64,000 nucleotides of DNA, taken from positions 372,001 to 436,000 of the forward strand of contig OZ242007.1 of assembly GCA_965204695.1 (NCBI GenBank), read 5' to 3'. The notes below the pieces were generated by a model that saw only the letters and a list, made by a program, of their open reading frames with translations, was not told the origin of the DNA and did not search any database. The stretch comes from JAHEKD01 sp965204695. Its GTDB lineage: Bacteria; Pseudomonadota; Gammaproteobacteria; Arenicellales; JAHEKD01. Below are positions 26,781 to 35,710 of this stretch, one piece after another (the stretch's first letter is position 1; every line of letters starts with the position of its first letter). Both the position numbers and the translations under genes were made by a program.

Positions 26781-27413
26781 TTATGGTGCTAAACGGTTAA
26801 TAGTCCATTGATTGGTGTCATTACCTATATATTCAAAACGATCGTGCAGCCTGTTTTGACGCCCCTGCCAGAATTCAATTCGATTTGGAACTAGCCTGAA
26901 ACCACCCCAAAAGTCTGGTCTTTTTAAATTATCTGTATCAATTTGTTCTTTTAAATCAACCAATTGCTGATAAGAGTTAACAATCTGGCTCTGTGGGGAA
27001 GCGGCTGCACTGGCTTGACTGCCTTTTGGTCTCGATAAAAAATATTCATCAGATAAGCTTGTATCAACTTTCTCAATCTGACCTTCGATACGTACCTGGC
27101 GTTCCAGCTTATCCCACCATAGAGTCGCCGCTGCATAAGGTGAATTAGCGAGCTGCTGCCCTTTTCTGGATTCGTAGTTTGTATAAAACACAAAACCGTG
27201 ATCAATACCTTTAAGTAGGACAATACGACAACTTGGCTTGCCTTGTTGACTAACTGTTGCAAGCGCCATGGCATTAGGTTCATGTACCTCAGAGTTACGT
27301 GCCTGACTAAACCAATCACTAAATTGCTCAATTGGATTTTCATTAAGATCATCACGAGTCAACTTTCGTAAAGCATAATCTTTACGCATATCAGCTAAAT
27401 CACGATTAACCAT
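26781..27413 (-). CDS. pdxH: Pyridoxamine/pyridoxine 5'-phosphate oxidase
   Basis: A 210-residue FMN enzyme that oxidises PNP or PMP to pyridoxal 5'-phosphate with O2. Typical family stretches: MRKDYALRKLTRDDLNENPI near the N-terminus, AMALATVSQQGKPSCRIVLLKG (FMN-binding), GFVFYTNYESRKGQQL, FWGGFRLVPNRIEFWQGR and the C-terminal W.I.RLAP end with the conserved RLHDRF. The length equals the usual 210-220 residues. It follows the YbdK-type ligase gene after 3 bases and is therefore the last gene of a three-gene operon. PLP supply to amino acid metabolism is the known role; the operon partners suggest a link to glutamate-related compounds, which is only an inference. Confidence 0.96.
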   Translation of the reverse strand: MVNRDLADMRKDYALRKLTRDDLNENPIEQFSDWFSQARNSEVHEPNAMALATVSQQGKPSCRIVLLKGIDHGFVFYTNYESRKGQQLANSPYAAATLWWDKLERQVRIEGQIEKVDTSLSDEYFLSRPKGSQASAAASPQSQIVNSYQQLVDLKEQIDTDNLKRPDFWGGFRLVPNRIEFWQGRQNRLHDRFEYIGNDTNQWTINRLAP

Positions 27414-27416
27414 CCT

Positions 27417-28565
27417 CTAATCCTTTTTAGAACAACCTTGAACTGTTTTAGCAATCAAGCCATCAACTACGTCCTTAAGGGCCTGCTCGCTTGATTTTCC
27501 ATCCTGCTTTGATTGATTATAAATGTTAAGTTGATTATGCGCACTGGTTCCCCTTTCAATAATAGTATAGGCATGTCGAACCTGGTCTACACAATCCAAA
27601 GCTTCAGCATCTTCAGCAATAATTTCCATCATTTCATCAAGCAATGTCTTGTAAGCTTTAATTTCTCCGACTCCAAAATCAATCAAACCATCATCTATGC
27701 CGTAGCGGTGGGCGCGCCAACGATTTTCTTCAATTAGAAAATTTGCATAAGTACGCCAACGTTGATTACTGCGCCTGAGACGATATAACATCCGCAACCA
27801 ACAAGCATAGATAGCAGCAATACAAACACCATCATCCACATCTGTACAGATATCAGCTATACGTACTTCCAGAGTAGGAAATTTATGACTAGGTCTGATA
27901 TCCCACCAAATCTTGCTGGAGTCTTCAATAATGCCGGCTGAAACTAAAACTTCTACATGACGCTTATATTCCGTGTAAGTATCAAAATATGTCGGTAGAC
28001 CTGTTCGTGGCATTTCGTTCCAGACACAAATGCGATAAGACTTCAATCCTGTGTCCTGTCCACGCCAGAATGGTGATGAAGTGCTTAAAGCTAATAGATG
28101 TGGCAATATGTAAGCCGCCTGGCTCATTAAATCAACGCGCAAATCATCATCGGGTATACCCACGTGAATATGCATACCACTGATCAATAACCTGCGCACC
28201 ACCTGTTGCAGGTCTTTTGCCAGATCATAATAACGATCCTTATCGGTAAGCTGCTGTTCACCGCTCAAGGCGAAAGGATGCGTTGAGCTGGCAATCAAAC
28301 CCAGATCAAATTCACCGACAATTTCAGACACCGTCGCCCTGAAATGGCCTAATTCCTTACGAGCCTCAGCAATGGTTTTGCATACTGGTGTGCCAATTTC
28401 GACCTGGCACTGCAGAAATTCTCTAGTGACTTTATCTCCTAATGCCTTTTCTAACTTTGGCCATACTCCGTCAGGAACAGTTTCAATTAAATTTCTCGAT
28501 TCTAGATCGACGAGGTAATATTCTTCCTCAATACCAACACTGTAATCTGGATTTGTACTAATCAT
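27417..28565 (-). CDS. YbdK-type carboxylate-amine ligase (GCS2 family)
   Basis: A 382-residue member of the glutamate-cysteine ligase family 2. It starts YSVGIEEEYYLVD, the metal/ATP site of the family, followed by ETGxP-like VEIGTPVCKT, SSTHPFA, and SGMHIHVGIPDDD in the middle; LEVRIADICTDVDDG is also typical. These enzymes make an amide bond between a carboxylate (often Glu gamma-carboxyl) and an amine using ATP; weak gamma-glutamylcysteine formation is known for E. coli YbdK. The start overlaps the amidohydrolase stop by 4 bases. A partner that hydrolyses N-formylglutamate-like substrates suggests a shared small-molecule pathway, not glutathione synthesis. The exact substrate is unknown. 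Confidence 0.9.
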   Translation of the reverse strand: MISTNPDYSVGIEEEYYLVDLESRNLIETVPDGVWPKLEKALGDKVTREFLQCQVEIGTPVCKTIAEARKELGHFRATVSEIVGEFDLGLIASSTHPFALSGEQQLTDKDRYYDLAKDLQQVVRRLLISGMHIHVGIPDDDLRVDLMSQAAYILPHLLALSTSSPFWRGQDTGLKSYRICVWNEMPRTGLPTYFDTYTEYKRHVEVLVSAGIIEDSSKIWWDIRPSHKFPTLEVRIADICTDVDDGVCIAAIYACWLRMLYRLRRSNQRWRTYANFLIEENRWRAHRYGIDDGLIDFGVGEIKAYKTLLDEMMEIIAEDAEALDCVDQVRHAYTIIERGTSAHNQLNIYNQSKQDGKSSEQALKDVVDGLIAKTVQGCSKKD

Positions 28566-29368
28566 GCTTGCTCCAGGATTGAATATAAATGTTGATCATC
28601 AAGCAAAGGCTCCAATGCCTGATGAATAATGGTAGCCCAACGCATTACTCCAACCTCATCCATCACCAGGTCTTGTCGAACTTCAATAAACAGATGCGGC
28701 AATCCACGTCCACGAGCATGCACATCAAAAGCATACCCTAAGGGGTCGATAGCTGTATAAGGCTGATTATCACCAACGACCAAATCATCCCTGATTTTAA
28801 GATTTTTCATGAATGGAAGAGCCATACGGTCATCCGTGTCCCACATAACACCAGTATGCCAAGGGCGTTTAACACCATGATAAATCGGGGTAAAAGTATG
28901 GATGGCCAAGATCACCGGGTGAATGCCTTTGCTCTGGAATCCATTTAAAACTTCAGCGAATTTATTGTGGTAAGGCCAGAATAATTCATTAACACGAGCC
29001 TGACATTGATCTTGATCAAGCGGATGGTTTCCGGGAATTTCCGTGCCTTCGCTGACAATTGGAATTGAACTAGGGTCACTCAAATGACGATTTAAATCGA
29101 TCACCAAGCGTGAATAACCAGAATGAATGAGTGGTGCGTCCAGCTTATCGGAAATTAATTTAGACAAATTTAGTGCACCAATATCATAGGCGATATGACG
29201 CTCAAGTTGGTTTGCATCAAGGCCTAAATCACCTAGTTGTGAAGGGATCAGGTTGCTGGCGTGGTCACAAGTCACCAATACTGGCGCCTGACCGGTTAAA
29301 TTTTCAACCGTTACAGCCGCCGTCATATCATCATTATTTAATAATTTAAACTTACTTTCGCTCGACAT
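28562..29368 (-). CDS. N-formylglutamate amidohydrolase family protein
   Basis: A 268-residue enzyme of the N-formylglutamate amidohydrolase family (zinc hydrolase). Visible landmarks: VLVTCDHASNLIP near the N-terminus, HIAYDIGALNLSKLI, HSGYSRLVIDLNRH, AIHTFTP in the centre and LFIEVRQDL towards the C-terminus; His and Glu residues in these segments are the likely zinc ligands. Length agrees with the family. Classical members hydrolyse N-formyl-L-glutamate from histidine degradation, but no hut gene is near. The gene starts a tight operon with the YbdK-type ligase and pdxH, a combination that suggests processing of a glutamyl amide or N-acylated amino acid. Confidence 0.9.
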   Translation of the reverse strand: MSSESKFKLLNNDDMTAAVTVENLTGQAPVLVTCDHASNLIPSQLGDLGLDANQLERHIAYDIGALNLSKLISDKLDAPLIHSGYSRLVIDLNRHLSDPSSIPIVSEGTEIPGNHPLDQDQCQARVNELFWPYHNKFAEVLNGFQSKGIHPVILAIHTFTPIYHGVKRPWHTGVMWDTDDRMALPFMKNLKIRDDLVVGDNQPYTAIDPLGYAFDVHARGRGLPHLFIEVRQDLVMDEVGVMRWATIIHQALEPLLDDQHLYSILEQA

Positions 29369-29439
29369 TTAAGTTTTGTAATAGATACTTCCAAAGGCAA
29401 TCATATACCAACTGTTTTTAACTTGTAAGCACTGACGAG

Positions 29440-30792
29440 TTAAATAATTATTTGATAAAGCAAACCTGCAATTCCCGATAATGCAATCACCCAAATCACG
29501 CCCAGTTTTAATCGAGACAGGGCCAAGAATGCCACGACAGCTAAAAGGATGGCCACCAACTCTGTGTTTCCAGTAAAACCGTTTGGCCAAAATGTGTGAA
29601 TCGAAAAGAATAAGGCTAGATTCAATATCACCCCAACCACAGCAGCTGTAATGGCTGTTAGTGGAGCAGTAAACTTAATATCATCACGAGTTTTCTCAAC
29701 TAATGGTCCACCGACCAAAATAAATAAAAACGAAGGTAAGAAAGTAAATAAAGTAGCCACGGCAGCCGCTAGCCAAGCAGCTAAAACGGGATTGCTCAAT
29801 TCAGCCGTCCAGCCACCGACAAATCCAACAAAGGCAACAATCATTATCAAAGGGCCAGGCGTAGTTTCGCCCAAAGCCAACCCATCAATCATTTGCGTTG
29901 AAGTCAACCAACCATAGACCTCTACCCCACCTTGATGAACGTATGGTAAAACAGCGTAAGCACCACCAAAAGTAACCAGGGCAGCTTTAGTGAAAAACAG
30001 GGCCATTTGGGTATAGACTGATTGCCAACCGTAAATCATTACAAACATCAGAAACAAAAAAACTATCAAAGCTATTCCTACCACTGCATGACTTATAAAT
30101 CTACTCCAGTTAAATCTTGCATACTCAGGTGGCAGAGTTTGATCGCCAATAATTGCGTCAGAGACTAAAGGCCCTGATGAGTTATGCTGATCATTCATCT
30201 CAAACCATTGCTTATGAAATTGGCTTAACAGCCAACCTATTACTCCAGCTCCAATAACAATATAGGGAAATGGAATCTTTAAAATTGCAATCGCCACAAA
30301 AGCGCCAGCTGCCAGCAACCATAGAATCGGATTCTTTAATACATTCCTGCCAATACGAAAAGCTGCAAACAACACTATTGCAACAACCGCCGGTTTGACT
30401 CCATACAATATTCCCTGAACTACCGGAAGTTCACCGTAAACTAAATACAACCAGGCTAAGATTGAGAGAATAAAAAATGACGGTAAAACAAACAGCAGAC
30501 CTGCAATTATTCCACCACGCACTCCATGCATTAACCAACCAACATACGTAGCTAGTTGTTGAGCCTCGGGGCCTGGCAATAACATAGTGTAATTCAAGGC
30601 GTGAAGAAAACGCTTATCAGAAATCCACCGACGCCGTTCAACCAGTTCATCATGCATCATACTAATTTGCCCGGCAGGACCGCCGAAGCTTATAAAACCA
30701 AGCTTAAACCAAAACTTTAATGCCTCAGTAAATGGAATTTCTACTGGCATAGACTCTTCAGAGTCATCTTTTAAGTCCATTGATTGGTTCAT
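29440..30792 (-). CDS. chrA: Chromate efflux transporter ChrA
   Basis: A 450-residue membrane protein of the CHR family in the long, two-domain form. The first half shows GGPAGQISMMHDELVERRRWISDKRF and the LLPGPEAQQLATYVGW stretch; the second half repeats the pattern as FGGAYAVLPYVHQGGVEVYGWL and GLALGETTPGPLIMIVAFVGF. These are the two inverted CHR repeats. About ten hydrophobic segments are seen. The protein exports chromate from the cytoplasm. It begins 3 bases after the ChrB-like gene stops, so the pair is one transcript. There is no sign of truncation. Confidence 0.95.
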   Translation of the reverse strand: MNQSMDLKDDSEESMPVEIPFTEALKFWFKLGFISFGGPAGQISMMHDELVERRRWISDKRFLHALNYTMLLPGPEAQQLATYVGWLMHGVRGGIIAGLLFVLPSFFILSILAWLYLVYGELPVVQGILYGVKPAVVAIVLFAAFRIGRNVLKNPILWLLAAGAFVAIAILKIPFPYIVIGAGVIGWLLSQFHKQWFEMNDQHNSSGPLVSDAIIGDQTLPPEYARFNWSRFISHAVVGIALIVFLFLMFVMIYGWQSVYTQMALFFTKAALVTFGGAYAVLPYVHQGGVEVYGWLTSTQMIDGLALGETTPGPLIMIVAFVGFVGGWTAELSNPVLAAWLAAAVATLFTFLPSFLFILVGGPLVEKTRDDIKFTAPLTAITAAVVGVILNLALFFSIHTFWPNGFTGNTELVAILLAVVAFLALSRLKLGVIWVIALSGIAGLLYQIII

Positions 30793-30795
30793 TAT

Positions 30796-31611
30796 TCAGA
30801 CTTTGTTAGAAGACGTTGGCCAGTCATGAGTTTCATCTACTGCATCTCTTGTCCAACGATAAAATGAATCATATAAAGCCATTCCAGCCTCAAGCTGCTG
30901 CAAATCATCTCGATACATTCTGGAAAGACCTAACGATGCAGCTAACAACCCTGGTGATTGTGGAGTCAAATCCAGTCGATTAGTATCAGCGCCACGAACT
31001 ATTTTAGCTAATCGTAACAATGGCTCCGTTTTTAACTCAAATTCTTCCAACATGACATCGAATGTGCATAACTCGTTTCTATGACTGAAAAATACGTTTT
31101 CGATATCAAATGGAGTCGCCTGAAATTTCTCTGCCACCAGTTCTACTTGGGAAGCCGCGACAAATAGAAACCGGGCGTTTCGATCAATAAAACGTCGAAT
31201 TAACCAAGCACAAGCGATACGATCGACTTTGGGCCGCTGTTTGGTCACCCATAAAGTATGACCGTTATCATTCAATTCAATTTTGCTGGCTGGAATTAAT
31301 GGTTGACCGGCGTCACGCCAACCAAACATCCCTCCTTCTAGATTCTCAGCATCAACAGCTTGTATCCTTAATACTGCCGCTGAACCTTCGCTAATTTTCA
31401 ATCCTTTTTGGCACACAACAATGACTTTCTTGCCCAATAATTGCGAAGCTATTGAGATCATATCCGTATGCGGGTGCCTAAATGCTGTAGGAATTAACCT
31501 TGGATCGTGGTTGAAGTCCTCATCGATACAAGCATCAATAATAATCGGACAATCTGGAGTGCCTATAAGACGTGATAATTGGGAAACGGTTATTTGGGTA
31601 GGCGATGGCAT
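30796..31611 (-). CDS. chrB: Rhodanese-ChrB fusion, chromate resistance protein
   Basis: A 271-residue protein with an N-terminal rhodanese domain (about 1-110; active-site loop VVCQKGLK with Cys67, and GGMFGW) followed by a ChrB C-terminal domain (about 120-265) with VTKQRPKVDRIACAWLIRRFID and CTFDVMLEEF. ChrB-type proteins sense chromate and control or support ChrA. The ATG at 31611 is chosen since GAGGATGTT precedes it and the next upstream Met adds 19 unrelated residues. The N-terminal HTH-type region of classical ChrB regulators is absent, so it may not be a DNA-binding repressor. It is directly upstream of chrA. Confidence 0.88.
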   Translation of the reverse strand: MPSPTQITVSQLSRLIGTPDCPIIIDACIDEDFNHDPRLIPTAFRHPHTDMISIASQLLGKKVIVVCQKGLKISEGSAAVLRIQAVDAENLEGGMFGWRDAGQPLIPASKIELNDNGHTLWVTKQRPKVDRIACAWLIRRFIDRNARFLFVAASQVELVAEKFQATPFDIENVFFSHRNELCTFDVMLEEFELKTEPLLRLAKIVRGADTNRLDLTPQSPGLLAASLGLSRMYRDDLQQLEAGMALYDSFYRWTRDAVDETHDWPTSSNKV

Positions 31612-31983
31612 AACATCCTCACTATTTACAAAGTTAATAAAGGATGCGAAATTCAGCTGTCGCCTCACGGGGAGTTCGCAGTCCCCTTGTCAAAGACTAT
31701 AAAAAAATCAATGGATTCTGTCAATAATTTAGCCTTTTCCAGCACACCTTAAATTAGGCACATTTCTAAGTTCTGATATTACGGAATGATAAGAAATAAC
31801 CGGTGGATTGCTATAGTCGTTCGTAGTCATTTGTTCACAATGACTCATATGAAGCCACACCCTACCCATAACCAAATGACGTACTGATGCCACCACACCC
31901 CTTCAGGTCATTGCGAGCAACACGAAGCAATCTATGGACATCACTAAGGCGATAAAGAAGGCTGCCGATCTTGCTCTATACAA
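31612..31983. repeat. Intergenic region with two short repeats
   Basis: No gene is seen. AGTCATT...AATGACT at 31825-31845 is a 7-bp inverted repeat. GTCATTGCGAGCAACACGAA, beginning at about 31907, together with the following GCAATCT belongs to the widespread GTCATTGCGAG...GAAGCAATC class of dispersed palindromic repeats found in many proteobacteria. The region separates the minus-strand chrB promoter from the 3' end of the collagen-like gene. Confidence 0.5.
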
Positions 31984-33855
31984 TCAATAACAGTCAAGGT
32001 TATCACCTTCAACACTTGTTGAACCCGGCTTTAAACGGCTGTTTTGTGCACAAACGGCGGTTGAGCCCGGGTCATTAAAATGCACCGTAAAATCATCCGC
32101 TACTTCCATGTGATTGTTAAACATAAAATAAACATCGTCTGTATCGCCAAATGCGGTGTCTACGCTGCCTCCGGTGCTTGAGACAAGAGTCGAGTGATAA
32201 ATTTTGGCTGTAAATACCCCACCAGAAGTTTCTGCATTGATCACAGAATTATTAGAGCCAGTTGCCCGGAGATAAGAATTGTCAATGCGAAGATCAGTAA
32301 TTGACGAGGTTAACTTAGTGATCACATGATCAATGGAAACCAATTCACTATCACGAACGATAACATCACTTCCTCCACCTATTTTTATAGCATGATCCGG
32401 CACATTCACATCCACTGCGATCACTTGTATATTCGTGTTTCCAGCTAAAAATACTAAGCCATCAGCACCTGCTCCCACGGCTGTCACCTTGAGATTACGC
32501 AAAGTCATATCGCTACCAGTGTCTATATCGACTATTTCACCTGAACTTGCATGAGCACCGTCAAAATGGATATCGGCAATCAGCCCGTTGCCATTGAGCC
32601 GGATCACCCCTACGCTACTTGCACCGCGTATGACAGTGGCGCTTGGTCCAGCCCCGACCAGAGACACGTTCGCCGGCAGAAGAAGAACGAATACGCCCAG
32701 ATCATAAACACCTGGCTCAAGCCTGACGATCCATGGGTCCGCTGCTGTTGCACCACTAACTGTAGACATCGCCGCAAGTAAATTCGAACCGTTGGTCGCG
32801 TCTGAACCATCACCCTTAACAATGACCGTACGTGCATAAAGATCCGTGCCGTCCGCTCCCGCCGGCCCTTGAGGGCCCTGTGGGCCTTGGGGACCCTGTG
32901 GGCCCTGATTACCTTGTGGACCCTGTGGGCCTTGCGGACCCTGTGGGCCTTGTGGCCCTGCCGGACCAGCAGGGCCTTGAGGGCCTGTCAAACCATTCTC
33001 AACCAGGGTAGTGACTTCATCCTTGGTGAAATAAAGGTTATCATGATCATGACCGGCATTGCTTAAATAACCCATCACATCTACCACCAAGTGCGTCGGT
33101 GTGCTGGCAAACACAGAAATCTCATTAATACCGGCTATGGCGGACTTGAGTACCAGAGCATTTGCTATATCTACTCTTAAGTAGTTCAGTACACTGGAAT
33201 TCGGCCGCACTGTACCAAATGGAAATGCTGTCAAAAACCCGGCTCTATCGCTTTGGGTAGAAGTGAAGTTAAGTACGATTGCTGCCGGTTCATCAGCCCC
33301 ATCCGGAACACCGCAGTTGGCCACACCTCCCTGACCGCTGGTATTGCCATTGATCGAATATGAACGAGTCTCTAAATCACCAAATTTTCCACCACTTAAT
33401 CGCGTATCTATTATCCTGCACGGTGGCAATGGGGTATAAACCAGATCTCTTTCCGCATCACCCAGTGCCAATGTCGCTGACAAATCCTCAAGCTGACCCA
33501 GGTTTTGGGTTTTTATTTCACCACCGCGGATAATAGTGATTACCTGATCATAATTTTGAGCGTTTTGAACTTCATTGAGTTGCCTGACAGGCAATTGTTC
33601 AAGGTGGGCCCGAATCTCAGCACGCCAGCCGACAAACCCTCTTTGCTGTGCCTCGGGCGCTATACGATTAATAACATTTTGGATAATAATCGGACGATAC
33701 GTTCTGTCCCATTGTTCTACTGCCTGCTTATATTTTTTTGTTTTATCTAATTGATTCTCCGCAGCAGCAGAAACAATCAATAAAGAACTTAGAAGCAATC
33801 CTGTTAAGAAAATAAAATAAATGACAGTACGTGTGAACGGACTCTTATTAGACAT
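31984..33855 (-). CDS. Secreted collagen-like protein with beta-helix domain
   Basis: A 623-residue predicted exported protein. A signal peptide (hydrophobic 11-31, cleavage near SAAAEN) is followed by a charged region (35-135). Next comes a domain of about 125 residues with PPCRIIDTR and VVDVMGYL, a pattern seen in surface proteins. Residues 288-337 are sixteen Gly-X-Y triplets, mostly GPQ, the collagen-like stretch. After that a right-handed beta-helix-type region (about 345-600) has regularly spaced Asp/Asn and hydrophobic residues (NVSLVGAGPS, GSDMTLRNLKV, GSDVIVRDSEL). The C-terminus has two Cys. It probably forms a trimeric surface or secreted fibre used in adhesion. No membrane anchor is visible. 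It is monocistronic, and an IS inserted about 150 bases upstream of its start. Confidence 0.8.
   Translation of the reverse strand: MSNKSPFTRTVIYFIFLTGLLLSSLLIVSAAAENQLDKTKKYKQAVEQWDRTYRPIIIQNVINRIAPEAQQRGFVGWRAEIRAHLEQLPVRQLNEVQNAQNYDQVITIIRGGEIKTQNLGQLEDLSATLALGDAERDLVYTPLPPCRIIDTRLSGGKFGDLETRSYSINGNTSGQGGVANCGVPDGADEPAAIVLNFTSTQSDRAGFLTAFPFGTVRPNSSVLNYLRVDIANALVLKSAIAGINEISVFASTPTHLVVDVMGYLSNAGHDHDNLYFTKDEVTTLVENGLTGPQGPAGPAGPQGPQGPQGPQGPQGNQGPQGPQGPQGPQGPAGADGTDLYARTVIVKGDGSDATNGSNLLAAMSTVSGATAADPWIVRLEPGVYDLGVFVLLLPANVSLVGAGPSATVIRGASSVGVIRLNGNGLIADIHFDGAHASSGEIVDIDTGSDMTLRNLKVTAVGAGADGLVFLAGNTNIQVIAVDVNVPDHAIKIGGGSDVIVRDSELVSIDHVITKLTSSITDLRIDNSYLRATGSNNSVINAETSGGVFTAKIYHSTLVSSTGGSVDTAFGDTDDVYFMFNNHMEVADDFTVHFNDPGSTAVCAQNSRLKPGSTSVEGDNLDCY
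32845..32994 (-). repeat. Coding tandem repeat, Gly-Pro-Gln triplets
   Basis: Nine-base unit repeats inside the collagen-like gene encode 16 Gly-X-Y triplets, with GPQ predominant and GPA, GNQ, GAD as variants. The high identity between units makes length change by slippage or recombination likely. Confidence 0.9.
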
Positions 33856-34007
33856 CTCGCCACCCTCATTGGCGTTAACTTTTTAGTTATTATTAAAATA
33901 TTGTTCTTATTATTAGGCTTTATTATTTTAGAAATTTAAAGCTATAACTAAACCCTACAGCCCTTAAATTTATCTGTCAAAGGTAACCCTGATTCCCGGA
34001 TAAGAAT

Positions 34008-35588
34008 CCTATAAAAGGGTTAAAAGCTGCACCGGCCAAGGGTTTCAGGGATAATCCCTGTTGCAATACAACTCACCTGGCAGGTGCAAGATAATGATAC
34101 CTCAATCCGCTCCTAAAATTGATATTGATTTCACCGATGAACGGCTAACGAGCAACGCCGGATTGGTGTTTATCGGTCAACAAGCCAAGCACATGAAGGT
34201 GCCAGAGTTACTGGATACGAGGATTAAGGTCAAGCAGCGCAATCGCGGGTGCAATGATGCACAGATGTTACTGAGCCTGATTTATTCGTTTTGCACGGGC
34301 AATGGGTGTTTGTCGGATGTGGATGCCTTGAAAGCGGATCGGGTCGCGCAACAGCTATTAGGCTTAACCCAAGTCCCTGATTCACGGCGGTTGGGCGAAT
34401 ATTTATCGCGCTGCACGCCGGATGGACTGGATCAGTTATATACCATTATTCGCACCCTCACGCCGTCTATCATTGCACCGGTCATCGCTCATCACCGCGA
34501 ACAGGACGGTTATATTCCCGTCTTTATGGACGGCAGTGCGATTGAGGTCACGGGCCGGTTATTTGAACAGGCCAATTGGGGGTTTACCGGTGAGGACCAA
34601 TACTGGTTGCATGGGGTATTTATCGGCAGTGCCTGGGTCAGTGGCCGGTTACATCCTGGCGGCAGTACGGTCACCGGCGATTGGCGCGGTCAATTGGATC
34701 AGGATGTGTCGCCGTTGCTTGCGGATACCGATCAGGTCTGGCTACGGGTCGATAACAGCTATTACAACGGCCAACTGATTGAGTATTGCCAGGCCAAGGG
34801 CTGGGACTATTCCATCTCGGTCACGGATACCCGAAAGAAAACGCCTATCCTGGAGCAGTTGGAAGGCTTAGCCGATACGTGTTGGGCGGACATTGGTATG
34901 GAAGAATCAGCGATTTTTGCCTATTATCAACCAACGAATTGGACCGCTGAGCAAACTTATGTGGTCATTCGCCGGATGGAAGAAAACAAACAACAATTAC
35001 TGGTGCCGATCTATACGGTCATCCTGGTGTCACGGGGCGATTTACCGCTAAAAGAACTCGTCAAACGGCATCGCGGCAAACAGGGCCAGGAAAACGCCTT
35101 TAAAGGCCCGCTGACGGATCTGGATTTACATCATCCGCCATGCCGATCCTTTATCGCCAATCAGGTCTTTTACGCCTGTGGCCAGATCGCCCAGTTGCTG
35201 CTGCGGGCGGTGCAATATCAACTGTTACCCGATATCGCCCGTCAACATGGTATTCGGCCCATTATCCGTTATCTGATTCGATCTTGTGCCCGGTTAGTGC
35301 AAACGGGCCGACGATTGAAACTGTATTTTGCCAAGACCGCATTCAGGCTGGACTGGATTTATCATGCCGCCTGCCAACTGGAATAACGCAGACCAACATC
35401 AATGATAAATTGGGCGGGTGGTAGCCTGCCGATGAGGCTGTATGACTCAATTTGCAGGATGGGGCCCCAAAGACAATAACTTGCCCATAAAACCACCCGT
35501 CAGATAACATTATTTATGACTTAACCTTGCTGTTGGATTTGAATTCGATAAATTCCAGAAAATTCCTGCTTTTTGTCGGTTTAACAGG
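34008..35588 (+). mobile_element. Complete IS1380-family insertion sequence
   Basis: A 1581-bp element. The left end reads CCTATAAAAGGGTTAAAAGC and the right end, read inwards, CCTGTTAAACCGACAAAAAG, an imperfect inverted repeat. It is flanked by the direct repeat GAAT (34004-34007 and 35589-35592), a 4-bp target duplication. It has a single transposase gene. Base composition is visibly more GC-rich than both flanks, in line with recent arrival. Confidence 0.92.
34094..35386 (+). CDS. IS1380-family DDE transposase
   Basis: A 430-residue transposase with an RNase H-type DDE core: Asp146 in FMDGSAIEV, Asp220 in RVDNSYYN and Glu333 in KQGQENAFKG; the HRGKQGQENAFKGPLTDLDL stretch is characteristic of the IS1380 group. 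The protein seems intact from start to stop and is likely functional. I use the ATG at 34094; an upstream in-frame TTG at 34061 would add 11 residues. Codon use (many CGG, GGC, CTG) is unlike the AT-rich neighbours. It is on the plus strand while both neighbouring genes are on minus. Confidence 0.93.
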   Translation: MIPQSAPKIDIDFTDERLTSNAGLVFIGQQAKHMKVPELLDTRIKVKQRNRGCNDAQMLLSLIYSFCTGNGCLSDVDALKADRVAQQLLGLTQVPDSRRLGEYLSRCTPDGLDQLYTIIRTLTPSIIAPVIAHHREQDGYIPVFMDGSAIEVTGRLFEQANWGFTGEDQYWLHGVFIGSAWVSGRLHPGGSTVTGDWRGQLDQDVSPLLADTDQVWLRVDNSYYNGQLIEYCQAKGWDYSISVTDTRKKTPILEQLEGLADTCWADIGMEESAIFAYYQPTNWTAEQTYVVIRRMEENKQQLLVPIYTVILVSRGDLPLKELVKRHRGKQGQENAFKGPLTDLDLHHPPCRSFIANQVFYACGQIAQLLLRAVQYQLLPDIARQHGIRPIIRYLIRSCARLVQTGRRLKLYFAKTAFRLDWIYHAACQLE

Positions 35589-35710
35589 GAATTAAGGAAA
35601 GGTAATTGTTACCTAGATTTTACAGTCGATGTGTGATATGTGGACCAAGGGTTTTGAGATGTAATCTACAGAAGTTAACTCAGACGCTCAAACACCGAGA
35701 TATCAAAAAT

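Noticed and set aside
26951..27355. 134-codon open frame overlapping pdxH in another frame
   Set aside because: pdxH has all family motifs in its own frame; the overlapping frame has none.
32845..32994. Possible CRISPR or non-coding tandem repeat
   Set aside because: The nine-base units are in frame and encode Gly-X-Y triplets within a long secreted protein; no spacers.
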